Shown here piece after piece: positions 12,078 through 20,721 of a stretch of DNA of 64,000 nucleotides. The DNA is from JBEHWX01 sp048498995 (GTDB lineage Bacteria; Bacteroidota; Ignavibacteria; OLB7). The stretch is from assembly GCA_048498995.1 (NCBI GenBank), contig JBEHWX010000001.1:1-64000 (forward strand). The letters run 5' to 3'. A program made the translations under genes and the position numbers. Within the stretch, counting starts at the first letter, position 1; each line of letters opens with the position of its first letter. Under the pieces are notes generated by a model. That model was not told where the DNA came from. It saw only the letters and a list, made by a program, of their open reading frames with translations, and did no database searches.

Positions 12078-13940
12078 TCACTTCAGGCCGGCGCCGCTGG
12101 GCGCGTCGGTGCAGCAGGGGGTGCCGGTGAGCTGGCTCACCATCGCCTCGAGGCGGGCGAGGCGTCGGGCCTGATCGTCCAGGCGATTGTTGGCCGCGGC
12201 AAGCTGCGCGGCGAGATCACCCTTCTCGGCCTGAAGCTGCTGAATCGTCCGCTGCTGCTCCTTCACCGCCTGGATCGCCACCGCGCTCATGTGGCTGTAG
12301 GAGACCGCGAGGTATCCGCTCTGGTCGGTGGTGACGAGCTCCGGGAAGGTCTTCTCGATCTCCTGCGCCACGAACCCGAGCTGGCGCCCGGCCGGATGCC
12401 GCTCCTGGTCGATGAAGGAGTAGGTGACCGGCTGGATCCTCTCGATCTTCTCGAGCACGCCATCGATCGGGGCAAGCTCCTGCTTCAGCCGGGAGTCGGA
12501 GTTCTCGGTGAGCGTGCCGGCGATCGTCATGTTGCCGTTCTTGTAGGTGGTAAGCGCGTTGGAGGCCGAGAGGCTGCTCGATCCGTTGCCGATCACGAAG
12601 GCCGGCTCGGAGGAGACCCAGGAGTTCGTGGTGCCGGAGATCACGTTGTAGCGTCCCATCACCAGCGACTTGTAGGCCTGCGCGGTGGTGTGGTTCCCCA
12701 TGGCCAGGGAGTACTGGCCACTGGCGGTGGTGTAGCTGCCGATGGCGAACGAACCGGTGCCGCTGGCGGTGGTATGGTCGCCGAAGGTTGCCGAGGTGGC
12801 GCCGCTGGCGGTGGTGTAAAGTCCGGCGGCCGACGACTCGTCGCCGCTGGCGGTGTTGCCGAAGCCGGAGGCGTTGGAGTACCACGCGCTGGAGACGTTG
12901 TTGGCGTTGATCGCGTGCGCGTAGGTGCCCCCCACGATGTTGAACGCCCCGAAGGCGGTGCCGTAATCGCCGTTGACGGTATTGCTGTATCCCATGGCCA
13001 CGCCGTTGCTGCCGCGCACCGTGTCGTAGCTCCCCATGGCCACGCCGTAGCTGTTGTCCACGTAGTTGCTGGATCCGGCGGTGAACGATCCGTAGCCGAA
13101 GGAGCGGTTGTTCTCGCCGAAGGCGACCGCGTACCACTGGTCGGCCGTATCGTTCTTGCCGAATACGAACGTATAGTCGGAGTATTGTCCGTTGGCCGCC
13201 GACTGATAGCCGCCGGCGAAGGAGTACCAGCCGTCGGCGCGGGTATTCTGGCCGATCGCCATGGCGTAGCGGTTGGCCGCGTAGGCGCCGTTACCGTAGG
13301 CGAAGCCGTAGTCGTAGGTGGCCGTGGAGCCGTTGCCGCCGGCGAAGGAGTAGATGCCGCTTGCCTTGGTGTTGCTGCCGATGGCGAAGCTTCCGCTTCC
13401 GATGTTGGTCGAATCCCACTGCGTGCCGTTGACGGTGCCGGCGCGGAAGGAGTTCTTGGCTGGGATCCACATCATGCGAGTGCCGGCGCCGGATGTGGGC
13501 GTGTTGCCGCTGGTGCCGCTGGCCAGTACCGAGCCGTTCTGCACATGCAGACGCGCCAGCGGCGAGGTCGCTCCCAGTCCCACGTTGGCCCAGGTGTAGA
13601 ACGTGGTGGCCGCCAGCGACAGGCGTCCGTCGGCATCGTTGATCATGCGGACGTTGTAGTCCTGCGCCAGGCCGTTGTAGTGAAAGTCGATGAAGGGAAT
13701 GCCGGTGCCGGTCGCGCCGTTGGCGGCTCCGAGCTCGAGGCTCCCTCCCTGCGCGGTGCTGAGCGTGGCGTTGTTCCCCCAGAAGAGATTGTTGGCCACG
13801 TCGACGTCGGCCGTGGCGGCATTGGTGACGAGGTTGCTGCCGCTGGTGGTCCAGGCCGGCTGCGCCGCCGCCGGCAAGGTGAGCCCGGCCAGGCCGAGCA
13901 GCGCGCCGCAGATGTACGATAGTGCTCCGTTGATACGCAT
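12078..13940 (-). CDS. YadA-head / Peptidase_S74 surface protein, copy C (long)
   Basis: A 620-residue relative of copies A and B. It has a signal peptide (MRINGALSYICGALLGLAGLT to about Ala26) and a much longer run of roughly sixteen 14-residue YadA head repeats (S-Y-[GS]-x-A-x-G-x-x-N-x-V/A-x-G). The S74 chaperone starts at Ser481-Asp482 (SDSRLK), followed by a coiled coil and Cys609-Cys610. The head-repeat expansion would make a longer stalked head than in A and B. No outer-membrane anchor is seen. GAGG lies before the ATG at 13940. Tail-fibre proteins of phages share the S74 domain, but no other phage gene is near. Confidence 0.88.
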   Translation of the reverse strand: MRINGALSYICGALLGLAGLTLPAAAQPAWTTSGSNLVTNAATADVDVANNLFWGNNATLSTAQGGSLELGAANGATGTGIPFIDFHYNGLAQDYNVRMINDADGRLSLAATTFYTWANVGLGATSPLARLHVQNGSVLASGTSGNTPTSGAGTRMMWIPAKNSFRAGTVNGTQWDSTNIGSGSFAIGSNTKASGIYSFAGGNGSTATYDYGFAYGNGAYAANRYAMAIGQNTRADGWYSFAGGYQSAANGQYSDYTFVFGKNDTADQWYAVAFGENNRSFGYGSFTAGSSNYVDNSYGVAMGSYDTVRGSNGVAMGYSNTVNGDYGTAFGAFNIVGGTYAHAINANNVSSAWYSNASGFGNTASGDESSAAGLYTTASGATSATFGDHTTASGTGSFAIGSYTTASGQYSLAMGNHTTAQAYKSLVMGRYNVISGTTNSWVSSEPAFVIGNGSSSLSASNALTTYKNGNMTIAGTLTENSDSRLKQELAPIDGVLEKIERIQPVTYSFIDQERHPAGRQLGFVAQEIEKTFPELVTTDQSGYLAVSYSHMSAVAIQAVKEQQRTIQQLQAEKGDLAAQLAAANNRLDDQARRLARLEAMVSQLTGTPCCTDAPSGAGLK

Positions 13941-14356
13941 GGTGTCCTCGAATCGTGTGTGGAAGTTGTCGGCATTGCTCCGGACGGAACGAGCCTGGAT
14001 CATGCCCGTCCATTCGGACCGTGCCCTGGTTGAGGGATGCTGGAGTGACCGCGTCGATGTGCCGAGGGGGAGACACGTGGACCTGACGGCTCCTCGGATG
14101 AAGCGGTGGAAAGCTAGATCGGGCGGCGTGGCGGCACATGAGGCGGCCGGCTCAAATCGAGCGGGGGCCTGGGTCCCGCGGTGGCGTGACGTCGGTCATG
14201 GCCGCGACGGTGGGAGAGCATGCTTCCGGTCATGGCCGGGCATGACTTCCGGGGCGTGGAGCGGGGGAACGATGCGTTGGGAGCGTTCAGGGCCGAGCGT
14301 GCCGAGCGGCATGCAAGAACGACTTCGGGGTAGGTGAGCAACGGCATCCGTCTCAT

Positions 14357-14382
14357 GGTAGGCGCACGTCTTCAGCGTGCGC
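14357..14382. repeat. Dispersed inverted repeat, copy 1
   Basis: A GCGCACG / CGTGCGC inverted repeat with a 7-nt loop inside a 26-bp element. The reverse complement of 63103-63128 matches 24 of 26 positions. Confidence 0.85.
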
Positions 14383-14463
14383 CATGGTGCGCGCGATCGA
14401 GGCCACGCGCCGACGCTCCCCGCTCTCGATGCGATGCTCTTCGGAGAAGGATGGTGTGTCCGT

Positions 14464-14520
14464 GGCTGTGACGGTGCCGCGCGGCTATCGGAGGGGCGGC
14501 CACGGGGGCGCCCGCACGGA
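14464..14520 (+). repeat. 57-bp direct repeat, copy 1
   Basis: Identical to 14556-14612. It contains the GC-rich core GGGGCGGCCACGGGGGCG that also appears, diverged, near 63066-63310. Confidence 0.95.
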
Positions 14521-14555
14521 AAACCGATATTACGTCGAGTGTGTGCAATCATCGG

Positions 14556-14612
14556 GGCTGTGACGGTGCCGCGCGGCTATCGGAGGGGCGGCCACGGGGG
14601 CGCCCGCACGGA
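14556..14612 (+). repeat. 57-bp direct repeat, copy 2
   Basis: Identical to 14464-14520, 35 bases away. Confidence 0.95.
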
Positions 14613-14628
14613 GATTGGATTTTACGGA

Positions 14629-14660
14629 CGACGGCCCGGCGGAAGGCCGCCGGGCCGTCG
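14629..14660 (-). terminator. Terminator of the response regulator
   Basis: A 14-bp perfect stem with a 4-nt loop, 36 bases after the stop at 14697; on the minus strand TCCGTAAAATCC follows. Confidence 0.75.
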
Positions 14661-14696
14661 GGAATCGTGAGCAATGCGTGGCGGATGAGAAGGGGA

Positions 14697-15326
14697 TCAG
14701 TCCCCCTCGATCAGCCCGTGGGAGCGGGCCCACTTGGCCGCCTCGATGCGGCTGTGCACCCCGAGCTTGTCGTAGATGCTGGTGACGTGGTTCTTCACCG
14801 TCCGCTCGGAGATGTAGAGCTTCGCGGCGATCTGGGCGTTGGTATGCTCGATCAGGCGGAGCACGCTCAGCTCGGTCTTGGTCAGCTCGGTGCGCACCAG
14901 CGCGTCGTCGGTGCGGGTGAGATCCTCGGCGGCCGACGGGCTGATCCAGAAGCCCTTGCAGCGGCGCGCCGCCCAGCGGATCGCCTCCACGATCAGCTCC
15001 CGCTTCTCCTCCTTGACCAGATAGCCGCAGGCGCCGCTGTCGAGCGCCGCCTTCACCCCCTTGCTGTCGAATCCGGTCATCGCCAGCACGCGGGTCTCGG
15101 ACTGATCCTGCTTCAGCTTCCTGATCACGCTCAGCCCGTCGATGCCCGGCATGCAGATATCCTGCAGAAGCACGTCGGGGCGAAGCCGCGGGATCAGGTC
15201 GATCGTCTCGGCGCCGCTGCGCGCCTCGCCGACCACCTGGATATCCTCCTCCATTTCCAGCCAGCCGCGAAAGCCGGCGCGCACGACGTCGTGGTCGTCG
15301 GAGATCACCACACGAATGTTGTCCAT
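14697..15326 (-). CDS. NarL/FixJ-type response regulator
   Basis: A 209-residue DNA-binding regulator. The receiver domain has the acidic pair (SDDHD), phosphoacceptor Asp56 (VLLQDICMPG), a Thr in LAMTGF and the Lys of GYLVKEE. The C-terminal LuxR-type helix-turn-helix is clear: LTKTELSVLRLIEHTNAQIAAKL followed by SERTVKNHVTSIYDKLG. The start at 15326 follows GAGAGAGG with a good spacing; an ATG 21 bases upstream lacks this. It lies downstream of a matching HisKA_3 histidine kinase on the same strand, so the two form a two-component system. The S74 surface genes next in line are possible targets. Confidence 0.95.
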   Translation of the reverse strand: MDNIRVVISDDHDVVRAGFRGWLEMEEDIQVVGEARSGAETIDLIPRLRPDVLLQDICMPGIDGLSVIRKLKQDQSETRVLAMTGFDSKGVKAALDSGACGYLVKEEKRELIVEAIRWAARRCKGFWISPSAAEDLTRTDDALVRTELTKTELSVLRLIEHTNAQIAAKLYISERTVKNHVTSIYDKLGVHSRIEAAKWARSHGLIEGD

Positions 15327-15397
15327 GGTTGTGCCTCTCTCATCCATGCTCTACTGTTGAAGCCGATATGTGACATGTATCGGGGCGAGCCCGCATC

Positions 15398-15550
15398 GGC
15401 GCGATTTCGCGCTCGGCGCGATTTCGCGCTCGGCGCGATTTCGCGCTCGGCGCGATTCCGCGTTCGGCGCGATTCCGCGTTCGGCGCGATTCCGCGTTCG
15501 GCGCGATTCCGCGTTCGGCGCGATTCCGCGTTCGGCGCGATTCCGCGCTC
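15398..15550. repeat. 17-bp tandem array, 9 units, between kinase and regulator
   Basis: Three copies of GGCGCGATTTCGCGCTC are followed by five GGCGCGATTCCGCGTTC and a last mixed copy. The first type contains the 14-bp palindrome GCGCGA-TT-TCGCGC. The array lies between the kinase stop and the regulator start. Confidence 0.97.
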
Positions 15551-15601
15551 GGGCGCGTTCCGTGCCGACGTGGTTGTGCGCGGGATCGCCATCGTTGGAA
15601 A

Positions 15602-18600
15602 TCATCGCTCGAGCCTGACACTGACCGCCGTGCCGGAGCCGGGGATCGAGGTTACCTCCAGGCGCCCTCCCATCGCGCGCGCGTGCGCGTCGGCCAGGAG
15701 AAGGCCGTAGTGCTTGTGCCTCATCAGATCGGTGAGGCTTGCCGGCGGCGTGAACCCGAGGCCGTTGTCGGTGACCTCCAGCAGAAGCTGGCGCCGGTCC
15801 CAGCCGAGGCGTATCACGACGCGCGAGGCCTCGGCGTGCTTGGCGATGTTGTTCATCGCGGAGCGATAGATCCTGAACAGGTTCTGCCGCGCGATGTCCG
15901 AGAGCACGGCCTCGTCCCGCATCAGATCGAGGACGATCTCGGTATCGGGGAGTGCCTTGCGATAATGCTCCACGTGCGCCTCGATGGCCGCGTCGAGGCC
16001 GGAGTCGAGGTAGGGGAGCTGGAGGTCGCCGCAGACGTTGCGGAGCGAGCCGCGGACGCGGCGGAGCGTGTCGTCGATCGTGGTGATCGCCGCGAGCGTC
16101 GACTGATCGGTGGCCGAGCGGGAAAGGGGCTCGATCATGAAGCGGGTGCTGTAGAGATCCTGCAGCGGGCCGTCGTGGAGCTCGGCGGCGATCTCCCGCC
16201 GCTCGTTCTCGCGCGCCTCCTCCAGGGCCAGCTCCAGCTTCCGGCGCTTTGCCTCCCGCCGGCGCAGCGCGATGATGGCCGCGGTGACGAGCGTCAGCAG
16301 CACCAGCGCGCGGAACATCCAGGTGCGCCAGAACGGCGGAATCACATGCACGCGGATGGCGATGCCCCGGTCGTTCCAGACGCCGTCGCCGTTGGTCGCC
16401 TTCACGCGGAAGACATACTCGCCGGGATCGAGGTTGGTGTAGGCGGCGTAACGTCGGCGTCCGCTGTAGTTCCAGTCGTTGTCGAATCCCTCGAGCCTGT
16501 AGGCGTAGCTCACCCGATCGGAGTTGGTGTAGACCAGCGCGGCGAACTCGAAGGAGCAGTAATTCTCTCCCGGTGAGAGCTCCACCGATTCGCCGTCGAA
16601 GAGCTCGGTGGCGGCCAGCGCGTCGAACTTCTTGAACGAGGTGATCACGATCGGCGCGCGGCTGCTGTCGATGCCGATCTCCTCCGGCCGGAAGCAGTTG
16701 ACGCCGTTGAGTCCGCCGAAGAGGATCTCGCCGGTGGAGAGCCGGCAGCAGGAGTTCGGGTTGAACTCCACACCCTGCACGCCATCTCCCTTGTCGAAGT
16801 TGATGAAGCTCTCGGTGGCTGGGGTGAACTTCGAGATACCGGCGCCGGTGCTGATCCAGAGCGCCCCGGCGGCATCCTCCTCGATGCCATGGATGGTGTT
16901 GCTGGCCAGTCCCTCGCGGACGGTGTAATGGCGGAACCGCTCCGTCTTCCGATCGAAGCGGTTGAGCCCGCCACCCCAGGTGCCGATCCAGATCACCCCC
17001 TTGCTATCCTCGAAGATCACGAACGCCTCGCTGTGGCTGATGCTGGCGGTGTCGTTCGGATCGTGCCGATACCAGGTGCTTCGTCCCGTGGCGGCGCTTC
17101 TGCGGAGGATTCCTCCCGGCGTGCCCATCCAGAGATCGCCGTCGCGATCCTCCTTGATGGTCCAGACCGCCTCGTAGCTCTCGCCGCCGACCGCCGGCGG
17201 CGCCAGCGGCACGCGCCTGATGGCCCCCGATCGCCGATCGTACTGATACAGACCGGTGCTGGTGCCGACCCAGAACGTTCCGCGGCGATCCTCGCAGATC
17301 GCCCAGGTGTTGAACAGCCGGTAGCTGGCATCCGGCGAGATCGGGAGCGGGAGCAGTTTCCGCGTGGCGACGTCGAAGGGGAGCAGTCCGCCGCGCGTGC
17401 CGAGCCAGATCGTTCCCTGGCGATCGCGGGCGATCGTGTTGATCACCATCCATGTCGATCCGGGATGCGCGGTGCGGATGTGATCCACCGTGCCGGCCGT
17501 GCGATCGTACAGCGTTACCCCCGAGCCGGTGGTGCCGAAGAGAACACGGCCGTTGCCGGCATCGAAGACCGAGCGGACGTTGTCCTCGTCGAGCACGCCG
17601 ATCTCCTGGTTGAAGATCGCGAAGCGGGGAGGGGAGCGGTCGATCTTGTCCAGGCCGTTGTCCGAGCCGATCCAGAGCGAGCCGGCGCGATCGCGGAAGA
17701 GGGTGATGATGTTGTCGCTGCCGAGCGATTCGCGGTGCGGCGGCGCATGCCGGATGTCGTGCTCGGTGCCGGTGAGCGGGTCGATGATGATGAGCCCATG
17801 GTCGGTGCCGAGCGCGAGCAGGTGTCCCTGAATCACCTCGATGACCGCCGTCCGCCGCTCGATCCGATGTATCACGCGTCCGCTCTCGGGATCCACCCCG
17901 ATCACCGAGCCGCCGGTGCTGGCCCAGATGGTGCCGTCGGCATCCTCGGCGATGCCGTAGACCTCGTGGAAGAGTCCCGCCGTGTCGGGCGCGACGAAGT
18001 CGATCCGTCTGATGCGCTCGCGCTCCGGCTCGATGCAGGCAAGCCCCTGCCAGGAGGCGACCCAGATCCGGCCGGCGCGATCCTCGAAGAGTCTGGTGAC
18101 ATGGTTGCCGCGCGATGCCGGATCGCCCGGGAGGAGCTTCGGATAGTGCCGGAAGGCGATCTTCCGCGTCGGCAGCCCGTTGCTTCCGAAGAGACTCGCC
18201 ACGTTGTCCAGCCGGTCGACGCCGTTCTCCTGGGTGCCGACCCAGAGGGTGCCGCGCCGGTCGACGAGCACCCCCTTGATGTTGTCGTCGGCGAGGCTGC
18301 CGGGATCGTTCCGGTCGTGACGGATCGGGGTGAAGGTGCCGGTGCGGCGATCCATGCGGTTGACGCCGCCGCGGAAGGTTCCCACCCAGAGCGAGCCGGC
18401 GCGATCCTCGGCGATGGCGCGGATCACGCTCGAGGCGATGGTGCGGGGCTGGAAGGGATCGTGCCGGTAGAAGGTGAAGGTATAACCGTCGAACTTGTTC
18501 AGGCCGTCGCGCGTGCCGATCCAGATCAGCCCCCGCGAGTCCTGGAAGATCGAGTAGACAAAGCTCTGCGAGAGCCCCTCCTCCACCGTGAGGTGCTTGA

Positions 18601-18835
18601 TGCGCGGCGCGCGCTCCTGCGCCGCGGCAGGCGCCGATGGCCAGAGCAACATCGACAGCATCAGCGGAAGCGCCAGCATCAGCGATCGAACGCGCGACCA
18701 CGGAAGCGGTATCGGATGCGATATCGGCCGGAGAGATCGACACGCCCGGCCTCCGCGCGGACGCGATGCGCGCGCTCCGGAGCAATGCCGTCGGGAGATC
18801 CGCGGGATGTTGTTGCGTGTTCTCGGCTGGGCCAT
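15602..18835 (-). CDS. Propeller-sensor histidine kinase (HisKA_3)
   Basis: A membrane sensor kinase of up to 1077 residues. After a signal region (about 50-75, ending APAAAQ) come many Regulator_propeller repeats (D-x-x-G-x-[IL]-W-[IV]-G-T), a Y_Y_Y domain (about 740-830), one membrane helix (about 840-860, FRALVLLTLVTAAIIALRR), the HisKA_3 dimerisation helix with His887 (AAELHDGPLQ) and a HATPase with NNIAKH and DNGLGF. Unlike many hybrid systems of this kind it has no attached receiver. ATG 18835 gives an Arg-rich lead; ATG 18679 would start just at the hydrophobic core. The partner regulator follows on the same strand. Confidence 0.93.
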   Translation of the reverse strand: MAQPRTRNNIPRISRRHCSGARASRPRGGRACRSLRPISHPIPLPWSRVRSLMLALPLMLSMLLWPSAPAAAQERAPRIKHLTVEEGLSQSFVYSIFQDSRGLIWIGTRDGLNKFDGYTFTFYRHDPFQPRTIASSVIRAIAEDRAGSLWVGTFRGGVNRMDRRTGTFTPIRHDRNDPGSLADDNIKGVLVDRRGTLWVGTQENGVDRLDNVASLFGSNGLPTRKIAFRHYPKLLPGDPASRGNHVTRLFEDRAGRIWVASWQGLACIEPERERIRRIDFVAPDTAGLFHEVYGIAEDADGTIWASTGGSVIGVDPESGRVIHRIERRTAVIEVIQGHLLALGTDHGLIIIDPLTGTEHDIRHAPPHRESLGSDNIITLFRDRAGSLWIGSDNGLDKIDRSPPRFAIFNQEIGVLDEDNVRSVFDAGNGRVLFGTTGSGVTLYDRTAGTVDHIRTAHPGSTWMVINTIARDRQGTIWLGTRGGLLPFDVATRKLLPLPISPDASYRLFNTWAICEDRRGTFWVGTSTGLYQYDRRSGAIRRVPLAPPAVGGESYEAVWTIKEDRDGDLWMGTPGGILRRSAATGRSTWYRHDPNDTASISHSEAFVIFEDSKGVIWIGTWGGGLNRFDRKTERFRHYTVREGLASNTIHGIEEDAAGALWISTGAGISKFTPATESFINFDKGDGVQGVEFNPNSCCRLSTGEILFGGLNGVNCFRPEEIGIDSSRAPIVITSFKKFDALAATELFDGESVELSPGENYCSFEFAALVYTNSDRVSYAYRLEGFDNDWNYSGRRRYAAYTNLDPGEYVFRVKATNGDGVWNDRGIAIRVHVIPPFWRTWMFRALVLLTLVTAAIIALRRREAKRRKLELALEEARENERREIAAELHDGPLQDLYSTRFMIEPLSRSATDQSTLAAITTIDDTLRRVRGSLRNVCGDLQLPYLDSGLDAAIEAHVEHYRKALPDTEIVLDLMRDEAVLSDIARQNLFRIYRSAMNNIAKHAEASRVVIRLGWDRRQLLLEVTDNGLGFTPPASLTDLMRHKHYGLLLADAHARAMGGRLEVTSIPGSGTAVSVRLER

Positions 18836-19285
18836 GGCACTTCATCCGACCCCCGGACCGGGGCCGTGCTTGTTCACAACGATCCTGTCATTCCGATGTC
18901 ACGGCATCCCACCATCCGCGCCGGGGCGGCGGAAGGGAGTCGACGTGACGGAATCCGTCAGTGAGAGGGGCTACGTCGCGGTAGCATGGGGGGGAGAGGG
19001 GACCGGAGCGCCGCGTGGACCTGGCTGAAGATCGGAGGGCGGATGAGCCTTCCGACGCCGGCGTGGCGTCTCCGGAGCAACTGCATCATCGTGGCCGGCG
19101 TCGAGCGTCTCGACGCGCGGGCGGTCGCGATCGGATCGGCACATCCATCGTGATCGAACGGGCCGACCCAAGGCCGCCGATCCGAGGCCGCCGATCCGGG
19201 GAGCTTCCGGGCGAAGATACGACCGGAAGTGGGGCGACTCATGATCATGAGCGAATGGGGATCGGCGGGCCGATCCCCAGGGACA
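18836..19285. other. Intergenic stretch before the kinase
   Basis: Contains the amidohydrolase terminator and a short imperfect duplication of GGCCGCCGATCCG near 19172-19200. No gene is supported. Confidence 0.5.
19257..19278 (-). terminator. Terminator of the amidohydrolase pair
   Basis: A 9-bp stem GGGGATCGG / CCGATCCCC with a 4-nt loop, starting 8 bases after the stop at 19286. Confidence 0.65.
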
Positions 19286-20596
19286 TCACTTGGTCAGCCC
19301 CGGCTCCCGCTTCAGGAACTCCTTGTAGAGGTCGACCTGGCGGCTCTCCAGCGGCAGGCGATAGCCGTCGATGAAGACCTGCCGGACGGTGGAGGAGGGC
19401 TCGAACGGATCGCCGTCGACGGCGAAGAGCGTGGCCTGCTTGCCGGCCTCGATGGAGCCGATCTGCGCATCGACGCCGAAGATCTCGGCCGGGGCGATCG
19501 TCACCGCGCGCAGCGCCTCCTCCCGGCCGAGGCCGTAGGCGGCGGCGAAGCCGGCATTGAAGGGGAGGTTTCTGACGTTCGATCCCTCGGAGGTCCGGAG
19601 TGCGATCTTCACGCCGGCCTTGCGAAGTATCGCGGCGTTCGCGTAGGCCTTGTCGTAGCGGTCGGAGGAGCGCCCCGGCATGTCGATCACCGGGCCGACC
19701 AGGCAGGGGATGCCGGCCGCGGCGATCCGGTCGGCCACGCGCCATCCCTCCGAGACGCCGCTGAAGATCGCGCGGACGTTCGTCCGCTTCACCCAGGCGA
19801 GCGCCGAGTCGATATCCCTGGCCGCGTTCACCTCGATGATCACCGGCACCTGACGCTTGACCACCGGCGCCAGCGCCTCGATCTCCGGCACATACTCGGT
19901 CGTGCGGTCGGCGGCGCCTCCGGCGCGGTAGGCCGAATCGATGCGCGCGTAGAGCGCGGCCTGATCCCAGACGCTCTCGAGGCGATCGTAGGCCTTCTTG
20001 CGCGCCTTCTCGATATCCTCATCGGAGCGATCGTCCCACCATCCCTGGCGCGCCGAAACCGGGAAGGTCATCACCACGGCGCGGAACCCGCCGACGGCCA
20101 TCTGATCGGGCGTGTAGCCGACCAGGTTCACCAGCGCCGCGCTTCCGGGGAAGAGTCCGCCGGACGGAACCACCAGCGCGGTGGTGACCCCCTCGACGCG
20201 AGTGACCGGGATGGCGACCGAATTCGGGTTGACCGCCGTGAGCGCCTGCATCTGCGGCGTGACGTCGCCGAGCTCGTCGTAGTCGCGCGTCTCCGACAGC
20301 GAGCCGACCTCGACCAGGCCGAGCCGCGTGCCGGCGTCGATCATTCCGGGATAGATCGTCAGCCCGGCGCAGTCGACCACCTCCGCGTCGGCGGGAGCCG
20401 CCAGGTCGGCGCCGACGGCGGCGATCTTCCCATCGCGGATCAGGAGCGAGCCATGCTCGATGGTCCCGCGCGTCACCGTCTCGATCTTCGCGTTGGTCAG
20501 AATGAACGTGCCCTTGCGCGACTGCGCCGATGCCGGCAGCATCGCCGCGGGGAGCGCGGCCAGCAGGAGAAGGGAAAGGAGTCTGAAGCGTGTCAT
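19286..20596 (-). CDS. Secreted amidohydrolase-like protein lacking the HxH motif
   Basis: A 436-residue protein with signal peptide (MTRFRLLSLLLLAALPAAMLPASAQ) and an amidohydrolase composite domain: TNAKIETVTRGTIEHGSLLIRDGKIAAVGADL, then IYPGMIDAG, and at the end VTIAPAEIFGVDAQIGSIEAGKQATLFAVDGDP. The metal ligands His-x-His expected after PGxID are replaced by Ala-Gly-Thr-Arg, and the usual Asp near the end is Glu-Gly, so it is probably not a classical metal hydrolase by itself. It follows a larger amidohydrolase on the same strand by 125 bases and may be a partner subunit. That pairing is inference. Confidence 0.88.
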   Translation of the reverse strand: MTRFRLLSLLLLAALPAAMLPASAQSRKGTFILTNAKIETVTRGTIEHGSLLIRDGKIAAVGADLAAPADAEVVDCAGLTIYPGMIDAGTRLGLVEVGSLSETRDYDELGDVTPQMQALTAVNPNSVAIPVTRVEGVTTALVVPSGGLFPGSAALVNLVGYTPDQMAVGGFRAVVMTFPVSARQGWWDDRSDEDIEKARKKAYDRLESVWDQAALYARIDSAYRAGGAADRTTEYVPEIEALAPVVKRQVPVIIEVNAARDIDSALAWVKRTNVRAIFSGVSEGWRVADRIAAAGIPCLVGPVIDMPGRSSDRYDKAYANAAILRKAGVKIALRTSEGSNVRNLPFNAGFAAAYGLGREEALRAVTIAPAEIFGVDAQIGSIEAGKQATLFAVDGDPFEPSSTVRQVFIDGYRLPLESRQVDLYKEFLKREPGLTK

Positions 20597-20721
20597 GACG
20601 TCCGCGTGAATGCTGATGAGTCCGGCCCTGGCTACTGGATGCGCCCGGCCGGGGCGTTCGTTGCGATGAGCGGGCGGCCCCCCCGCCGGCGGAGATGCGC
20701 CGGGGCGTGGCCGGCGGTCGG

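Larger units (their letters stand above)
13941..14696. other. Repeat-rich intergenic stretch before the S74 cluster
   Basis: Holds a dispersed inverted repeat (14357-14382), a 57-bp direct repeat in two copies and the terminator of the response regulator. No gene is supported. Confidence 0.6.

Noticed and set aside
12291..13922. A 543-codon Gly/Val-rich plus-strand frame opposite S74 copy C
   Set aside because: Its regularity comes from the YadA head repeats on the other strand.
7896..13940. Prophage tail-spike genes because of the S74 domain
   Set aside because: No capsid, terminase, tail or lysis gene occurs nearby, and the proteins have signal peptides, which phage spikes lack.
15398..15550. 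CRISPR or integration repeat
   Set aside because: Units of 17 bp with no spacers, and no integrase; a simple tandem array fits better.
15602..18835. Hybrid two-component system with receiver and AraC domains in one protein
   Set aside because: The protein ends after the HATPase; the regulator is a separate NarL-type gene.
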